Shown one piece after another: positions 1 through 8,950 of a stretch of DNA of 52,234 bases (positions are counted from its first letter, which is position 1; every line of letters starts with the position of its first letter). Source of the stretch: Microvirga guangxiensis (GTDB taxonomy: Bacteria > Pseudomonadota > Alphaproteobacteria > Rhizobiales > Beijerinckiaceae); contig NZ_FMVJ01000019.1 of NCBI RefSeq assembly GCF_900102135.1, positions 1-52,234 of the forward strand, given 5' to 3'. A program made the position numbers and the translations under genes. Under the pieces are notes generated by a model. That model had not been told where the DNA came from, did not search any database, and worked only from the letters and a program-made list of their open reading frames with translations.

Positions 1-648
1 GACGAGATGGCCGACCTGATGATGGTGGCCGGCAAGGAGATCGAGGGCGCGATCCAGCGTCTGGCCCAGATGGCCAGAGCTGCCGGCATCCATGTGATCC
101 TGGCCACCCAGCGCCCGTCGGTGGACGTGATCACCGGCACGATCAAGGCGAACTTCCCGACCCGGATCTCGTTCCAGGTGACCTCGAAGATCGACAGCCG
201 CACCATTCTCGGCGAGATGGGGGCGGAGCAGCTTCTGGGCCAGGGCGACATGCTGTACATGGCCGGGGGCGGGCGGATCACGCGCGTGCACGGGCCGTTC
301 TGCTCGGACGAGGAGGTCGAGCACGTGGTGGCGCACCTGAAGCGTCAGGGCGAGCCAGTTTACCTCGAGGCAGTCACTGCGTGCGAGGATGAGCCGGAAG
401 AGATGGACGCGCCGGAGCTATCGGCCGATGATAGCGACTTTGGTCTGGCCTCCTCGGATATTTATGAGCAGGCTGTCAGCGTCGTCATTCGGCATAAGAA
501 GGCGTCGACGAGCTACATCCAGCGCCGGCTGCAGATTGGCTACAACCGGGCGGCGTCGCTGATGGAGCGCATGGAGCAGGAGGGCATCGTCGGACCCGCA
601 AACCACGCCGGAAAACGTGAGATACTGCGCGGGGAGTTTGAAGACTAA
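1..648 (+). CDS. ftsK: DNA translocase FtsK, C-terminal part (5' end outside window)
   Basis: The frame is open from base 1, so only the last 215 residues are seen. FtsK is the septum-bound, ATP-driven DNA pump that clears and aligns chromosome termini at division. The fragment opens in the Walker B segment (DEMADLMM), continues through the highly conserved [12 protein letters not shown] and FPTRISFQV stretches of the motor domain, and ends with a winged-helix gamma domain (about residues 150-215, [16 protein letters not shown] to the stop), the part that reads KOPS sites and contacts XerD. The C-terminus is intact and a hairpin follows the stop. This housekeeping gene marks the edge of the accessory DNA to its right. 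The identification is secure. Confidence 0.96.
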   Translation, partial: DEMADLMMVAGKEIEGAIQRLAQMARAAGIHVILATQRPSVDVITGTIKANFPTRISFQVTSKIDSRTILGEMGAEQLLGQGDMLYMAGGGRITRVHGPFCSDEEVEHVVAHLKRQGEPVYLEAVTACEDEPEEMDAPELSADDSDFGLASSDIYEQAVSVVIRHKKASTSYIQRRLQIGYNRAASLMERMEQEGIVGPANHAGKREILRGEFED

Positions 649-665
649 AGATCCGAGCACCTTCA

Positions 666-692
666 GGGGAGGTCCGCTGGCCTGACCTCCCC
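666..692 (+). terminator. Hairpin downstream of ftsK
   Basis: A perfect 9-bp stem (GGGGAGGTC / GACCTCCCC) with a 9-nt loop lies 18 nt after the ftsK stop. Only a weak GTCTC follows, with no long T-run, so it is a probable but not canonical intrinsic terminator. Confidence 0.6.
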
Positions 693-1094
693 GTCTCAAA
701 GCCTAGTTAATAATCCTTGTGAGAGTGGTCCTCTTCCATCTGGATAGACGAGTCTTCGAAATGCAGGAACTGAACAGATGATACTGAGCTTTGATCGCTA
801 TGCTCCATGAGCGAGGATAGTATGCGGCATCCGCAACATAGATCATCTCAGGGCGATGATAGTCTGCAGCTCAAGTAGGCCTTTTCTATGTGACGAATAG
901 CCAAGCTCGAAGCTCCCAGGTTGGTGAAACGGTCGGTTATCTTCGCCCTTAGCGTGACTGAGATCACCGTCATCGAATAACAAGAAGTTGTTAGCTTAGA
1001 ATTTGAACCGCTTGCGCTCTCACTTTCCTAAGTGAAATTTACGGTCCACTCTCGTGTTGCAAAAGCAACGTGCCTCATCCCTCTTTCGCAGTAG
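693..1094. other. Spacer with no recognisable gene
   Basis: I see no credible coding frame, RNA gene or repeat here. It is less GC-rich than ftsK and looks like eroded accessory sequence. Confidence 0.5.
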
Positions 1095-1394
1095 CTAGAA
1101 CCGAGCTCCCGTATTGAGGCTGGCCAAGGGGCTGGACCATGCCAGTGCGATCCTTGCGGTCGGGTTGGCCACCCAGATGCCGCAGCTTGGGTTCAATTCC
1201 ATCACGCCCGGTCCAGCGAGCATGCGCAAGCCCTCTCGTACTGGACCGCCCTTTAGCCCCGCTGCGATGCAGATGCCGACCTCAACCAGCTTCTTTCCTA
1301 GAGAGTTGCCCCGAGTGATGGCCTCAAGGACATACCGCGTGACCCAATCCACCTCCGATTCGAAAAGTACATGCTCCAAGTACCTTGAGATCAT
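1095..1394 (-). CDS. Hypothetical protein, 99 aa
   Basis: An open frame with balanced codon use encodes a soluble 99-residue protein with a Gly-rich centre and a C-terminal segment ending SPLASLNTGARF. I recognise no family. No convincing ribosome-binding site precedes the ATG, and the start overlaps the stop of a recombinase remnant on the same strand, so this may be a fragment of a larger lost gene. Low confidence. Confidence 0.28.
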   Translation of the reverse strand: MISRYLEHVLFESEVDWVTRYVLEAITRGNSLGKKLVEVGICIAAGLKGGPVREGLRMLAGPGVMELNPSCGIWVANPTARIALAWSSPLASLNTGARF

Positions 1395-1496
1395 ACGGCA
1401 GACGGTGAAACGACCGTGATCGTATTCTTATCCTACTCGTTCAGCGGATGGAGTTCGCACACCATCTGGTGGACGCAAGAGGTTTCGAGATGGAAC
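1391..1496 (-). pseudogene. Remnant of a XerC/D-like tyrosine recombinase (3' end)
   Basis: Read on the minus strand this segment encodes HQMVCELHPLN, an in-frame TAG, then ITVVSPSAV and a stop. The intact recombinase ending at 13010 finishes with HQMVQDLHPLN and TTVVSPSAA, and the DNA of the two segments agrees at roughly four bases in five over about 100 bp. It is therefore the C-terminal tail of a second copy of the same recombinase family, with everything upstream lost. Confidence 0.8.
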
Positions 1497-1551
1497 TGTC
1501 GAAACCGCTGATAACAAAGCTCGGTCTGTGCTCCGGTCAGCCCGGAGATTC

Positions 1552-2241
1552 ATGATGGTCAAAGGCCATCAGTTCGATGACACACTGATCCTGCTGCGCG
1601 TCTAGTGATATCTCGCCTACAATCTTAGCCTGCGGAACCTAGAGGAGATGATGGTCAAGAGGGGGCATCTTCGTCGATCATGCAACTGTTCACAAATGGA
1701 TCGTACGGTACGCACCCGAACTGCTCCAGCGATTCATTGTTCGGACACGGGGCGTCGGTCAGAGGATGGCACGTGCACAAAGTATATCAAAGTCTGTGAG
1801 CGGTAGATGTATCTTTACCGCGCTATCGACAACCATAGCGATACCATCGAATTCGGGTTCAGCGAATGGCACAAGACCACCGCGGCTAAATGGTTTCTGC
1901 GCGAGGCTCTCAAGCGACATGGACACTCCGAGCGCATCCTGGTCGACGGCAGCTAGACCAATCGCTGGCGACGTGTGCTGAGACCCGGGAGACCGGCCCC
2001 GGGATCAATCCAGGCGCAAGTTGATGCCAATCCGTATCCGGTAGCGTGCCTACTGAATAATCGCATCGAACAGGACCACCGAGCGATCAAACGGCGGATT
2101 AAGTCCATGCGCGGGTTCAAGTCCTTGGCCATGGCTCGTGTGAACATCGATGGTATCGAGATGATGCGCAAGCGGCAGGCGAAGCATACCTGCAATCGGC
2201 AACTATCACTCGCCGAGCAGTCTCACTTGCACGCCGCATAA
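1552..2241 (+). pseudogene. IS6-family transposase fossil no. 1
   Basis: Pieces of an IS6 (IS26-like) DDE transposase appear in order, spread over several frames. They are VKGHQFDDTLILL, two stops where RW is expected, YLAYNLSLRNLEEMM, VDHATVHKWIVRYAPELL, MYLYRAIDNHSDTIEF (first catalytic Asp), KRHGHSERILVDGS (second Asp), RIEQDHRAIKRRIKSM (catalytic Glu) and a C-terminal QLSLAEQ. At least two frameshifts, several stops and a central deletion make it inactive. No terminal inverted repeats were found. Two further fossils of the same group lie at about 26.5 and 31.1 kb. Confidence 0.85.
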
Positions 2242-2340
2242 GTGAATACGAACCACTCTGAGATCCTTCTGTCCATAATCAGAAATCGCGACAAAGCCTC
2301 TGCAGGCAGTATCGCCGTCAATATGCGGGGAGAATGAAGC

Positions 2341-2478
2341 CTAATGCTTTGACTGGCCTTTTGTCTGTAGCGCCTCGCTGGCGGTCCATCTATTGGGCTT
2401 TGCGATGGCGCTTCCTTTTGGCTTCTCTTTCTTCGGCTTCTTCGTTTCTCGATTACTGTGCTGTTCGCGGTGTGCCAT
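2341..2478 (-). CDS. Small Lys-rich protein, 45 aa
   Basis: A 45-residue basic protein starting MAHREQHSNRETKKPKKEKP, with a good Shine-Dalgarno (GGAGGG) 7 nt before the ATG. Small proteins with an S/N-N-R-E-x-K-K-P-K-K core are common and conserved in Methylobacterium, Microvirga and Bradyrhizobium; that comparison is from memory. The KKPKKEK core suggests nucleic-acid or ribosome contact, but no function is known. The tail after residue 25 looks less conserved. I trust the gene more than many longer frames here because of its RBS and composition. Confidence 0.6.
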   Translation of the reverse strand: MAHREQHSNRETKKPKKEKPKGSAIAKPNRWTASEALQTKGQSKH

Positions 2479-2713
2479 AATATGGCCCTCCAAGGATTCA
2501 GAATCCTCTCACGCCGACGCTTTACTGGTTGCCTGAGTATAGCGCACTCAGCCGTCTCTGACATATGTAGGCATGAGGCTACTCTCAAACAGGATCTACC
2601 TATACCAATTACCTCATGTGGGTAATATAAAATGGCCTGTGCATTCGGTAAGCTTGTCTAGCGCGCTATGAATCAACAAATGAACACAAGCGCCAGCCTT
2701 GGAGGGGAAGCCA

Positions 2714-2995
2714 ATGCCGTCCGCTCAGCAACTGGCTCCAGCCAGACCGTACATGCGCGATTGCACCTACAATCTATTTAGGAACAAGCAACGGCCTGAG
2801 CTTATCTGTGCTGTGCCCGAGGATCGCCCAGTTCCCAGCTTCCTTGGTTCAAGACAATGGATCTTTGAACGGCATCTCCAGCCTTTAGACACTGCCGTTC
2901 CAGGCTTTGAGGATCATGCCGCGAATGTAGGCGTACGGTTTAATGGCTTTTACCTGTTCCACCTCACAGGCTTACCAAGAGAGATGGCGGCTTAG
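2714..2995 (+). CDS. Hypothetical protein, 93 aa
   Basis: Begins at an ATG 9 nt after GGAGGGG. The product starts MPSAQQLAPARPYMRDCTYN and contains PEDRPVPSFL and VRFNGFYLFHLTGLP. Its aromatic-rich body has no signal peptide or membrane segment. I do not recognise a named family. It lies 54 nt before the ABM-like gene on the same strand and may share its transcript. The good RBS and coherent composition support it as real. Confidence 0.5.
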   Translation: MPSAQQLAPARPYMRDCTYNLFRNKQRPELICAVPEDRPVPSFLGSRQWIFERHLQPLDTAVPGFEDHAANVGVRFNGFYLFHLTGLPREMAA

Positions 2996-3049
2996 CCCAG
3001 ACTTCTGAATGTGTTAGAGTGGCACAACTCCGCACTTATGGGAGCCGCC

Positions 3050-3340
3050 ATGTACCTGGTCATCCGCAAGTTCAATCACGTTACCTCGATGGCTGAAGCT
3101 GCCCGTCGGGCAGAGAGTGGACTTGGCCAACTGCTGAAGCAATCACCTGGATTCCTCGGCTATTATGTGTTCGATGCTGGCGATGGAATCGGCGGCTCTG
3201 TGACCATGTTCGACACCAGGGAAAATGCCAATTCGGCAAACGACAAGGCTTTGGCCTGGGTCCGAGCGAGCCTCATGGATGTCGTTAACGGGGAGCCTGA
3301 AACCATTGTTGGTGAGGTGCTTGCTGTCGTCACTGCTTGA
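3050..3340 (+). CDS. ABM-like (dimeric alpha/beta barrel) small protein, 96 aa
   Basis: The product (MYLVIRKFNHVTSMAEAARR and onward) has the layout of antibiotic-biosynthesis-monooxygenase / dimeric ferredoxin-like barrel proteins: strand MYLVIRKF, helix with SGLGQLLKQ, strand PGFLGYYVFDAG, strand GGSVTMFDTRENA, then a terminal helix and VGEVLAVV. Such proteins bind small molecules or haem, but fold alone does not give the substrate. The ATG at 3050 is preferred over upstream starts because GGGAG sits 5 nt before it. The spacer to the next, frameshifted gene is 25 nt, so they were probably co-transcribed. Confidence 0.6.
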   Translation: MYLVIRKFNHVTSMAEAARRAESGLGQLLKQSPGFLGYYVFDAGDGIGGSVTMFDTRENANSANDKALAWVRASLMDVVNGEPETIVGEVLAVVTA

Positions 3341-3365
3341 CATCTCCCACACAGGAGACAAACCC

Positions 3366-3589
3366 ATGCACATCTTCGGCGCATTTGAGTTGGACATCAG
3401 GCCTGGTACTCAAGACGACTCGACTGTTGTCAGGCTCGCGCTCCAGAAAGCTATTTTTGAGCCAAGCGGGCGCGTATTCGTGACTCCGGAATGCTCGTCA
3501 TATGAGGAGATTGAGGGCAGATTAATGCTCTTCAGGACGAACTAGATGAGTTCCGGGAAAGAGCGCGCCGAGCCTTCCAGATCGTATAA
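3366..3589 (+). pseudogene. Frameshifted paralogue of the 74-aa protein at 47215
   Basis: Starts MHIFGAFELDIRPGTQ after an AGGAG site and closely parallels the intact protein at 47215-47439 (MHLLKAFELDIRFASP; RVFVTPECSSYEEIEG against RLFLTPPCASFEDLEG). Just after EEIEG the frame breaks and stops at RTN. Shifting by one base continues INALQDELDEFRERARRAFQIV to a stop at 3589, matching INSMQDELGEIRERARRAFQVV of the paralogue. A single missing base (GGCCAG to GGCAG, around 3515-3520) explains everything. It is a pseudogene or a sequencing slip. Function of the family is unknown. Confidence 0.75.
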
Positions 3590-4087
3590 CTGAGCAAGCT
3601 AAGACTGTGTGGACGCCGTAGGCGGAGTGGCCTTGTCCTCCGTCAGCCTGATTTGGCATTAGGTAGGATAAAGCATTGCTACTCGAGCCTCGTGAGATCC
3701 CAACGGACGCGCCTTATCCTGCGCTGTCACCAGCTGGCGGAGCCGTTTACGCGCTGGCAAAAGCCTTGATTGGCGCTGACATGGCGGAGTTCATAAAGGG
3801 CCGCTCGGAATTCACCAAAGGCCTGCCAGTACGCTATTCGCGAGCCCTATAAGACCAGGCAAGCAGCGGCGCAGAAAGGACAATCCCACTGCAACATCAT
3901 GAGGATGGTTGTGCCGAGTGTCGCGGATCTCCCCCTCAGGTCCGCATGAGCAGCCTGGAAAGAGGAAAGCCCGCCTCAAGCTCCTACGAACGCTCCGGCT
4001 GAAACTTGTTGGGATGATCGCCAAAGCCTGGTTGGGTTCGCTCGCACCTCGGAACCGATCCCGATTGCGAACTGTTTCGGCACATTC
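3590..4087. other. Spacer; possible 58-aa frame at 3676-3852
   Basis: The only coherent frame is on the plus strand from a TTG at 3676 to 3852. It encodes a peptide with AGGAVYALAKALIGADMAEF and KGLPVRYSRAL. The start is weak and no family is recognised, so it may be a relic. Nothing else is seen. Confidence 0.25.
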
Positions 4088-4942
4088 TCAGCGCCGAGGT
4101 CGGATTGGATAGGTTAGCAGCTGCTCGGCTTTCGCAGGCTGTAACAGCGTGTTCAGATCGGAACGGGAATAGGAGCCGGGGAGCACCTTCTCCACGCGGA
4201 GGCGCACTTTGTGGTAGCACTCACAGGCGGCCTGTTCGAGGCCAGCCCTATCGGCCACGACGATGCCGCCGCGTTGCTGTACGATCAGGCCGGTGGCTTG
4301 AAGGGCGCGCAAGACGGTGCTGACCGTGGAGCGCTGGACTCCGAGCATCTCGGCCAGCGTTTCATGAGTCAGTGGTAGGGTGTCCTGGTCTATCCGGTCA
4401 TGGGTGTTGAGAAGCCAGCGGCAGCATCGGGCCTCGACCGGGTGGAGGGCATTGCAGGCCACAGCTTGAAACGCTTGGGCGAGCACAGCCTCGTTGAAAG
4501 CGGCCACCATCCGTCGCAGCCGGGAGCGCAACACAAGAATCTGGCGCATCCGTTCAATGGGAATCCGCGAGGCGGTGCCCGAGACCACCACCACGTAGCG
4601 CCCCAGGGCTTCACCGCTGATGAAGGCGCTCAGAAGACCGAACACCCCCTCACGCCCGAACAGCGCCACCTCGGCCGCACGCCCATCCTCCATGTCTTCG
4701 ACAAGGGACACGATAGCATCATGCGGGAAGTAGGTGAACCGGATGTAGTCGCCGGCCTCGTAGAGCACCGTGCACTTCCGCAGGTCCACGATCTCGAGAT
4801 GCGGTTCCAGCACGGCAAAATCCGCTGGCTCTAGCGCGGCGAGAAGCCGGTTGGCTCGATGATCCCGGTGCAGGTCCTTCAGCACGATGAGGCCGTGTTC
4901 CTCCTGTGGGCCCATAATCTCAATGTCGGTGAACAAGCTCAA
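4088..4942 (-). CDS. Crp/Fnr-family transcriptional regulator, 284 aa
   Basis: N-terminal cyclic-nucleotide-binding-like beta-roll (about residues 30-150; LYEAGDYIRFTYFPHDAIVS, VALFGREGVFGLLSAF), a dimer helix, and a C-terminal helix-turn-helix (about 190-250; LPLTHETLAEMLGVQRSTVS then LRALQATGLIVQQRGGIVVA). No cysteine cluster for an Fe-S centre and no clear cAMP pocket (the RxS motif is absent), so the ligand cannot be inferred; many such proteins in this order answer oxygen, nitrosative or stress signals. Divergent from aqpZ across 234 bp, which could make aqpZ a target. Length is a little above the usual 230-250 residues because of N- and C-terminal extensions. Confidence 0.9.
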   Translation of the reverse strand: MSLFTDIEIMGPQEEHGLIVLKDLHRDHRANRLLAALEPADFAVLEPHLEIVDLRKCTVLYEAGDYIRFTYFPHDAIVSLVEDMEDGRAAEVALFGREGVFGLLSAFISGEALGRYVVVVSGTASRIPIERMRQILVLRSRLRRMVAAFNEAVLAQAFQAVACNALHPVEARCCRWLLNTHDRIDQDTLPLTHETLAEMLGVQRSTVSTVLRALQATGLIVQQRGGIVVADRAGLEQAACECYHKVRLRVEKVLPGSYSRSDLNTLLQPAKAEQLLTYPIRPRR

Positions 4943-5176
4943 GCCCGTTAAGAGCAGGTCAGCGCCTCGGGTGGATCACGGGTCCGGGCATGAGGCATCC
5001 GGCTCGAGACATCCGCCGGAAATCTTTCTCGACGACCGCAACTGAGGCGAGGTATCATCACGGCCAAACGAAGAAGCATTCCTGCGTTGGACCTAGGCTC
5101 GCGATGAGCCTGCTTTGATCGGCACCCTGCCGACATCGCTCCTGAACCACACGGGCCTAACCCGTAGGAGGAGCCC

Positions 5177-5917
5177 ATGCACAGTACCATGCACAAATGC
5201 GTCGCCGAGGCGATCGGCACGTTCTGGCTCACCTTCGCCGGCTGCGGCAGCGCGGTCATCGCGGCAGGCTTCCCCGAAGTTGGTATCGGCCTGCTCGGCG
5301 TGTCACTCGCCTTTGGCCTGAGCGTGCTCACCATGGCCTATGCCATCGGCCACATCTCTGGCTGCCACCTCAACCCCGCCGTGACGGTGGGACTCTGGGC
5401 CGGTGGCCGCTTCCCGAAGCCGGACATCCTGCCCTACGTGGCTTCGCAGGTGGTGGGTGCTATCATCGCGGCGACGGCCCTGTACGCTATCGCGACCGGC
5501 TCCCCGACCTTCGATCTGGCCAAGGGCTTTGCCGCCAACGGCTACGGCGCGCACTCGCCGGGCCAGTACAGCATGATCTCGGGCTTCATCGCCGAGGTGG
5601 TGCTAACCATGATGTTCCTGTTCATCATCATGGGGTCCACGCACGGCAAGGCCCCCGTCGGGTTCGCGCCCATCGCCATCGGGCTGGGCCTGACGCTGAT
5701 CCACCTCGTCGGCATCCCGATCACCAACACCTCGGTCAACCCGGCCCGCAGCACCGGCCCGGCGCTGTTCGCCGGCGGCTGGGCGCTGGCGCAGCTCTGG
5801 ATGTTCTGGATGGCGCCGCTGATCGGCGGAGCGCTCGGCGGCATCCTCTACCGCTGGCTCAGCGAGGAGCCCTCGGCCCAAGTGACCGGCATCGCGCCCG
5901 CCGCACCGGCCGAGTGA
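5177..5917 (+). CDS. aqpZ: Aquaporin Z, water channel
   Basis: Inner-membrane water channel of 246 residues with six hydrophobic segments in two repeats. Both pore signatures are present: HLNPAVTV in loop B and [10 protein letters not shown] in loop E. The selectivity-filter residues typical of water-specific channels can be read around [19 protein letters not shown] (His, Thr, Arg). The length fits AqpZ and is shorter than most GlpF proteins. The ATG at 5177 follows GTAGGAGGAGCCC, a strong RBS; a second Met four codons on is an alternative. A short hypothetical gene follows after 12 nt. Confident. Confidence 0.95.
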   Translation: MHSTMHKCVAEAIGTFWLTFAGCGSAVIAAGFPEVGIGLLGVSLAFGLSVLTMAYAIGHISGCHLNPAVTVGLWAGGRFPKPDILPYVASQVVGAIIAATALYAIATGSPTFDLAKGFAANGYGAHSPGQYSMISGFIAEVVLTMMFLFIIMGSTHGKAPVGFAPIAIGLGLTLIHLVGIPITNTSVNPARSTGPALFAGGWALAQLWMFWMAPLIGGALGGILYRWLSEEPSAQVTGIAPAAPAE

Positions 5918-5929
5918 ACACCAAACGCG

Positions 5930-6181
5930 ATGGCGACGCGGGAGCGAACCTATCAGTGCGTGGGAGGCCCGTGCGACGGCATGCTCCACACCATGTTAGA
6001 GGAGCGGCGGATCCGCCTCACGCCTCGGGACGACGAGGCTCTGATTGCTCCTCCCGACAGTGCCTTGGCCGCATCGGGCGAAGCCGCCGATTACGACGTG
6101 CGCCGACTCCTGGCGCCTGACGGCCAGTGGCACGAGTTCCTAGTGCTGTCCGCCTGGACTAGCATGCAGGCGACTGTATGA
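5930..6181 (+). CDS. Hypothetical protein, 83 aa, downstream of aqpZ
   Basis: Lies 12 nt after aqpZ and probably shares its mRNA. The product starts MATRERTYQCVGGPCDGML and ends EFLVLSAWTSMQATV. The opening YxCxGGPxDG motif recalls small soluble proteins of unknown function in Methylobacteriaceae. No signal peptide or membrane segment. No strong RBS, so translation may be coupled to aqpZ. Confidence 0.5.
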   Translation: MATRERTYQCVGGPCDGMLHTMLEERRIRLTPRDDEALIAPPDSALAASGEAADYDVRRLLAPDGQWHEFLVLSAWTSMQATV

Positions 6182-6282
6182 CTCAATCGCCGTCATTAAT
6201 CGCCGTCGCCATGCAATGCTTATGGGCGCCGCATCAAAGTCCGACACTTTCACCGGGGTCCTCCGCCCCCCATGCATCAGAC

Positions 6283-6309
6283 CGGCATTCGGTAGCCAAC
6301 GCCACCAGA
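6283..6309 (+). repeat. Dispersed repeat A, copy 1
   Basis: Copy of the motif CGGCATTCGGTAGC followed by CAACGCCACCAGA. The same 14-mer core occurs at 15619 and, inverted, at 18432-18458; a slightly diverged copy is at 6994. Confidence 0.6.
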
Positions 6310-6360
6310 GTTGAATATTCTCTTCATCAGGAAGCCTTGCGGCACTCACGCTCCGACTGC

Positions 6361-6954
6361 CATGCACGGAGGAGCATATGTCGCCTGTTTTGCGCGAATT
6401 GCGCTTGTTGCCTCCGCTTTGTGACCGATTCCGGGCATTACCCTGGCCGGAGAACCTTTCGTTCCGAGCTGGATCAAGAACGATCCCACGTCCAGGACTG
6501 TTGCGATGGAGATCATCGCGGATTGGAACCAGGTCACACGCTACGCCAAGAGCGACAGCAGGACCGACATCATCGACTTCAACGGCTACTGGGCTGCAAT
6601 CTCACGATCATGGTACCGATGGGCTGGTCGGTAAGGATCGAGTTCATCAATGAATCCCAATCCTTCCGGCACAGCCTGATGGTGACCATGGTCTACGCCT
6701 AATCAGAAACGCCAAGGGAATTAGAGGCAAAGGACGCGATCTGGGGCGCCTACACCGATTCACCGGAGGGAATTCACACCAATGAAAGGCGGCAGCTTGA
6801 TTTCGTCGCACGGCAGTCGGGGAGTTACTTCCTGACTTGCGCAAGACAGACCCATTTGATGGATGGACATTGGATCGGCTTTGAGGTGCGGGATGGTCTT
6901 GAGCAGGCCGTGACGGTGTTTCACGAAGACCAGTTTCCGCAGGAGCAGCCCTGA
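6361..6954 (+). pseudogene. Sulfocyanin-like cupredoxin, degraded
   Basis: Read across frames this is a secreted blue-copper protein of the sulfocyanin/SoxE type. It has a start with hydrophobic leader (MHGGAYVACFARIALVASAL), an in-frame TGA, VAMEIIADWNQVTRY, DIIDFNGYW, then a frameshift to LTIMVPMGWSVRIEFIN, HSLMVTMVYA, a TAA, and finally ERRQLDFVARQSGSYFLTCA, DGHWIGFEVRDG to a stop at 6954. Sulfocyanins carry HSL, then C-x4-H and an axial Met. Here His, Cys and the second His remain, but the position expected to be Met reads His. Two stops and one shift make it non-functional as read. Confidence 0.7.
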
Positions 6955-6993
6955 GGGCGTACCTAGAAGCTTGGAAGTTCTCTCACTCCTTTA

Positions 6994-7022
6994 CGGCATT
7001 CGGAAGCAAAGACCGCCCAGCA
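6994..7022 (+). repeat. Dispersed repeat A, copy 2 (diverged)
   Basis: CGGCATTCGGAAGCAAAG followed by ACCGCCCAGCA, matching repeat A copies at 6283, 15619 and 18432. It is preceded by TTTA, as is the 18.4-kb copy when read inverted. Confidence 0.5.
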
Positions 7023-7071
7023 GCAGGAAAGTACACATCCAAATGGGTTTCTCCCAATTGCGAACGTGGCC

Positions 7072-7114
7072 CTTGGGGCGTATCCCCAACATATTCCGAT
7101 CAACCCCGGCCAAA
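7072..7114 (+). repeat. Dispersed repeat B, copy 1
   Basis: Shares the pattern TGGGGC, CC, ACA-ATTCCGATC, then CCGGC and AAA with 16654-16695. It lies 50 nt after repeat A copy 2 and abuts the cyclase gene stop. Confidence 0.45.
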
Positions 7115-8950
7115 TCAGTCCACCGGCAGACCAGCCCTGGCAAGACCCTCCTGGATCAGGTCGCGATGCGGACCGGGCAGGTATTCGCCGGTCCCGAGGA
7201 AGCCGTTGACGGAGCGAACGGTCGAGTTCTTCCGTAGATCCTCGACCGCCGACCGAGCCTCCGCGCCTCGATCGAGATGCGCGTAAGCAACCGCCGAGAA
7301 CAAGTGGCACGGCCAATAGTCGGGAACCCGCCGCGCGCAGTCGCGCAGGTGCGGCAGGGCCTCATCGAACCGTCGATCCAACAAGAGGGCACGGGCGAGA
7401 TACATGTCGTAATTAGGCGGGTGGAGCGGATCGAGTACGAATGCCCGCCGCATAAGGAAAGCCGCCTCCTTGATCCGCCCGGCGAACGTGAGGATGTTTG
7501 CCAGCCCCGCATGGTATTCGGCCTCGCTGGGGTTGAGCTCGACCGCCCGTTGGGCCCAGCGGATTGCCTCATCATGCGACAGCCGACGCAGGAGCAGGTC
7601 GCCCATGACCATGTGGGCCAAAGGGAGTGCAGGATCGACTGCTAGCGCCCGCTCGGCATAGGAAAGGCCCCGCGCCAGCACCTTGTCGCGGTTGGGCGGA
7701 TCCCAGCGCAGAGCCACCTCGCGATAGTCGGAGAAGGCCAGCTCCGCGATGGCCGGCGCGAACAGGGGATCGAGCTTGACCGCCTTGCCGAAAAGGGCAC
7801 GAGCCTCGATCGCCTTATCCCTCCGGTTCGTCTGGCGCAGGCTGCGGCCACGAAGGTAGTAGTCGTAGGCGGTCAGGTCCGTGGTCGGCTTCCTCAGACC
7901 AGCGGCGACCTCCGCCCGCTGGATCGTGGCCCCGAGCCGGGCCGCAATTCTCTCGGCAATCTCATCCTGGATGGCGAAGATGTCCTGCAAGGGCCGGTCG
8001 TACCGTTCGGCCCAGATCTGAGCACCGCTGAGGGTGTCGCTGAGCTGGGCCGCGACGCGGATCTGGTCCCCCGACTTCTGAACGCTTCCCTCCAGGGCGT
8101 AGCGCACGCCGAGGGTGCGTCCAACCTCGGTCAGATCGATCGGCTTGCCTTTGTAGGAGAAGGTCGAGTTGCGAGAGACGACAAACAGGTGCGGGAAACG
8201 CGCCAGTGCCGTGAGAACGTTTTCGGTCAGGCCGTCGCTGAAGTAATCCTGTGCCGGGTCACCGGACCGGTTGGTGAAGGGCAGCGCCGCGATCGTTGGC
8301 CGACCACCATGCGGTTCCGGCCGCCACTTGGACGGAGACGCGAGGAGGAATGTCAGGAGGGCTAATGTAACTAAGGCTGCCACGACCAGCCCAATGGGGA
8401 GCAAGTGTCCCTTCAGGAATCTTGCGAGCGACGGCTTCCTAGGCGGCTCGAGCTTCCCTACGATACGAAACGTACGCACGGGACGTTGGATGTTCTTGAA
8501 CCTCCGTTCCCCAGCCTCCTCGAAGGGGAAGCGATCCCGTGCGTGATCGCGAACCTGACGGGAAACCAGGATACCGCCGGGATCCGCCGCCTCTTGCAGC
8601 CGGGCAGCTATGTTGACGCCATCTCCGAAGACATCTCCCTCCGTCGCGATGACATCCCCAACGTGGATGCCGATGCGAAAGCACAGCGGGCTGCCCACTT
8701 CCTTGCACCGCCGCTGGACCTCAACCGCGAAGCCGACCGCTTGCACGGTGCTGCCGAACTCGGCCAGGAACCCGTCTCCCATGGTCTTAACGATGCGGCC
8801 GTGGTGGCTGGCTGCGGAGGGATTGACCACGTCGGCCAGCAGATTCCGAAGGAGGATGAACGTTCCATCCTCGTCCTCGCTCATCAGGCGCGAGTAGCCC
8901 GCTATGTCGGCACAGACGATGGCCAGCAGGCGGCGGTCCGGCTCATCCAC
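7115..8950 (-). CDS. Membrane class III adenylate cyclase with TolB-like and TPR domains, 611 aa
   Basis: Makes cyclic AMP from ATP, presumably at the inner membrane. Domains in order: class III cyclase (about 5-175) with the metal-binding IVCADIAGYSRLMSEDE, MGDGFLAEF and FGDGVNIAARLQ; one membrane helix (about 187-208); a TolB-like/CadC-type region (about 215-345; TIAALPFTNRSGDPAQDYFS); and TPR repeats (about 375-560). The second metal Asp and the surrounding catalytic loops look intact, so it should be active. The ATG at 8950 follows AGGAGGG. This architecture is abundant in Rhizobiales and the periplasmic TPR part is thought to sense a ligand. The nearby Crp/Fnr protein is not an obvious cAMP receptor. 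Confidence 0.92.
   Translation of the reverse strand: MDEPDRRLLAIVCADIAGYSRLMSEDEDGTFILLRNLLADVVNPSAASHHGRIVKTMGDGFLAEFGSTVQAVGFAVEVQRRCKEVGSPLCFRIGIHVGDVIATEGDVFGDGVNIAARLQEAADPGGILVSRQVRDHARDRFPFEEAGERRFKNIQRPVRTFRIVGKLEPPRKPSLARFLKGHLLPIGLVVAALVTLALLTFLLASPSKWRPEPHGGRPTIAALPFTNRSGDPAQDYFSDGLTENVLTALARFPHLFVVSRNSTFSYKGKPIDLTEVGRTLGVRYALEGSVQKSGDQIRVAAQLSDTLSGAQIWAERYDRPLQDIFAIQDEIAERIAARLGATIQRAEVAAGLRKPTTDLTAYDYYLRGRSLRQTNRRDKAIEARALFGKAVKLDPLFAPAIAELAFSDYREVALRWDPPNRDKVLARGLSYAERALAVDPALPLAHMVMGDLLLRRLSHDEAIRWAQRAVELNPSEAEYHAGLANILTFAGRIKEAAFLMRRAFVLDPLHPPNYDMYLARALLLDRRFDEALPHLRDCARRVPDYWPCHLFSAVAYAHLDRGAEARSAVEDLRKNSTVRSVNGFLGTGEYLPGPHRDLIQEGLARAGLPVD

Noticed and set aside
5197..6120. 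Long open frame in another register across aqpZ
   Set aside because: Arg/Pro/Gly-rich shadow of the GC-rich aqpZ gene; aqpZ itself has RBS, length and both NPA motifs.
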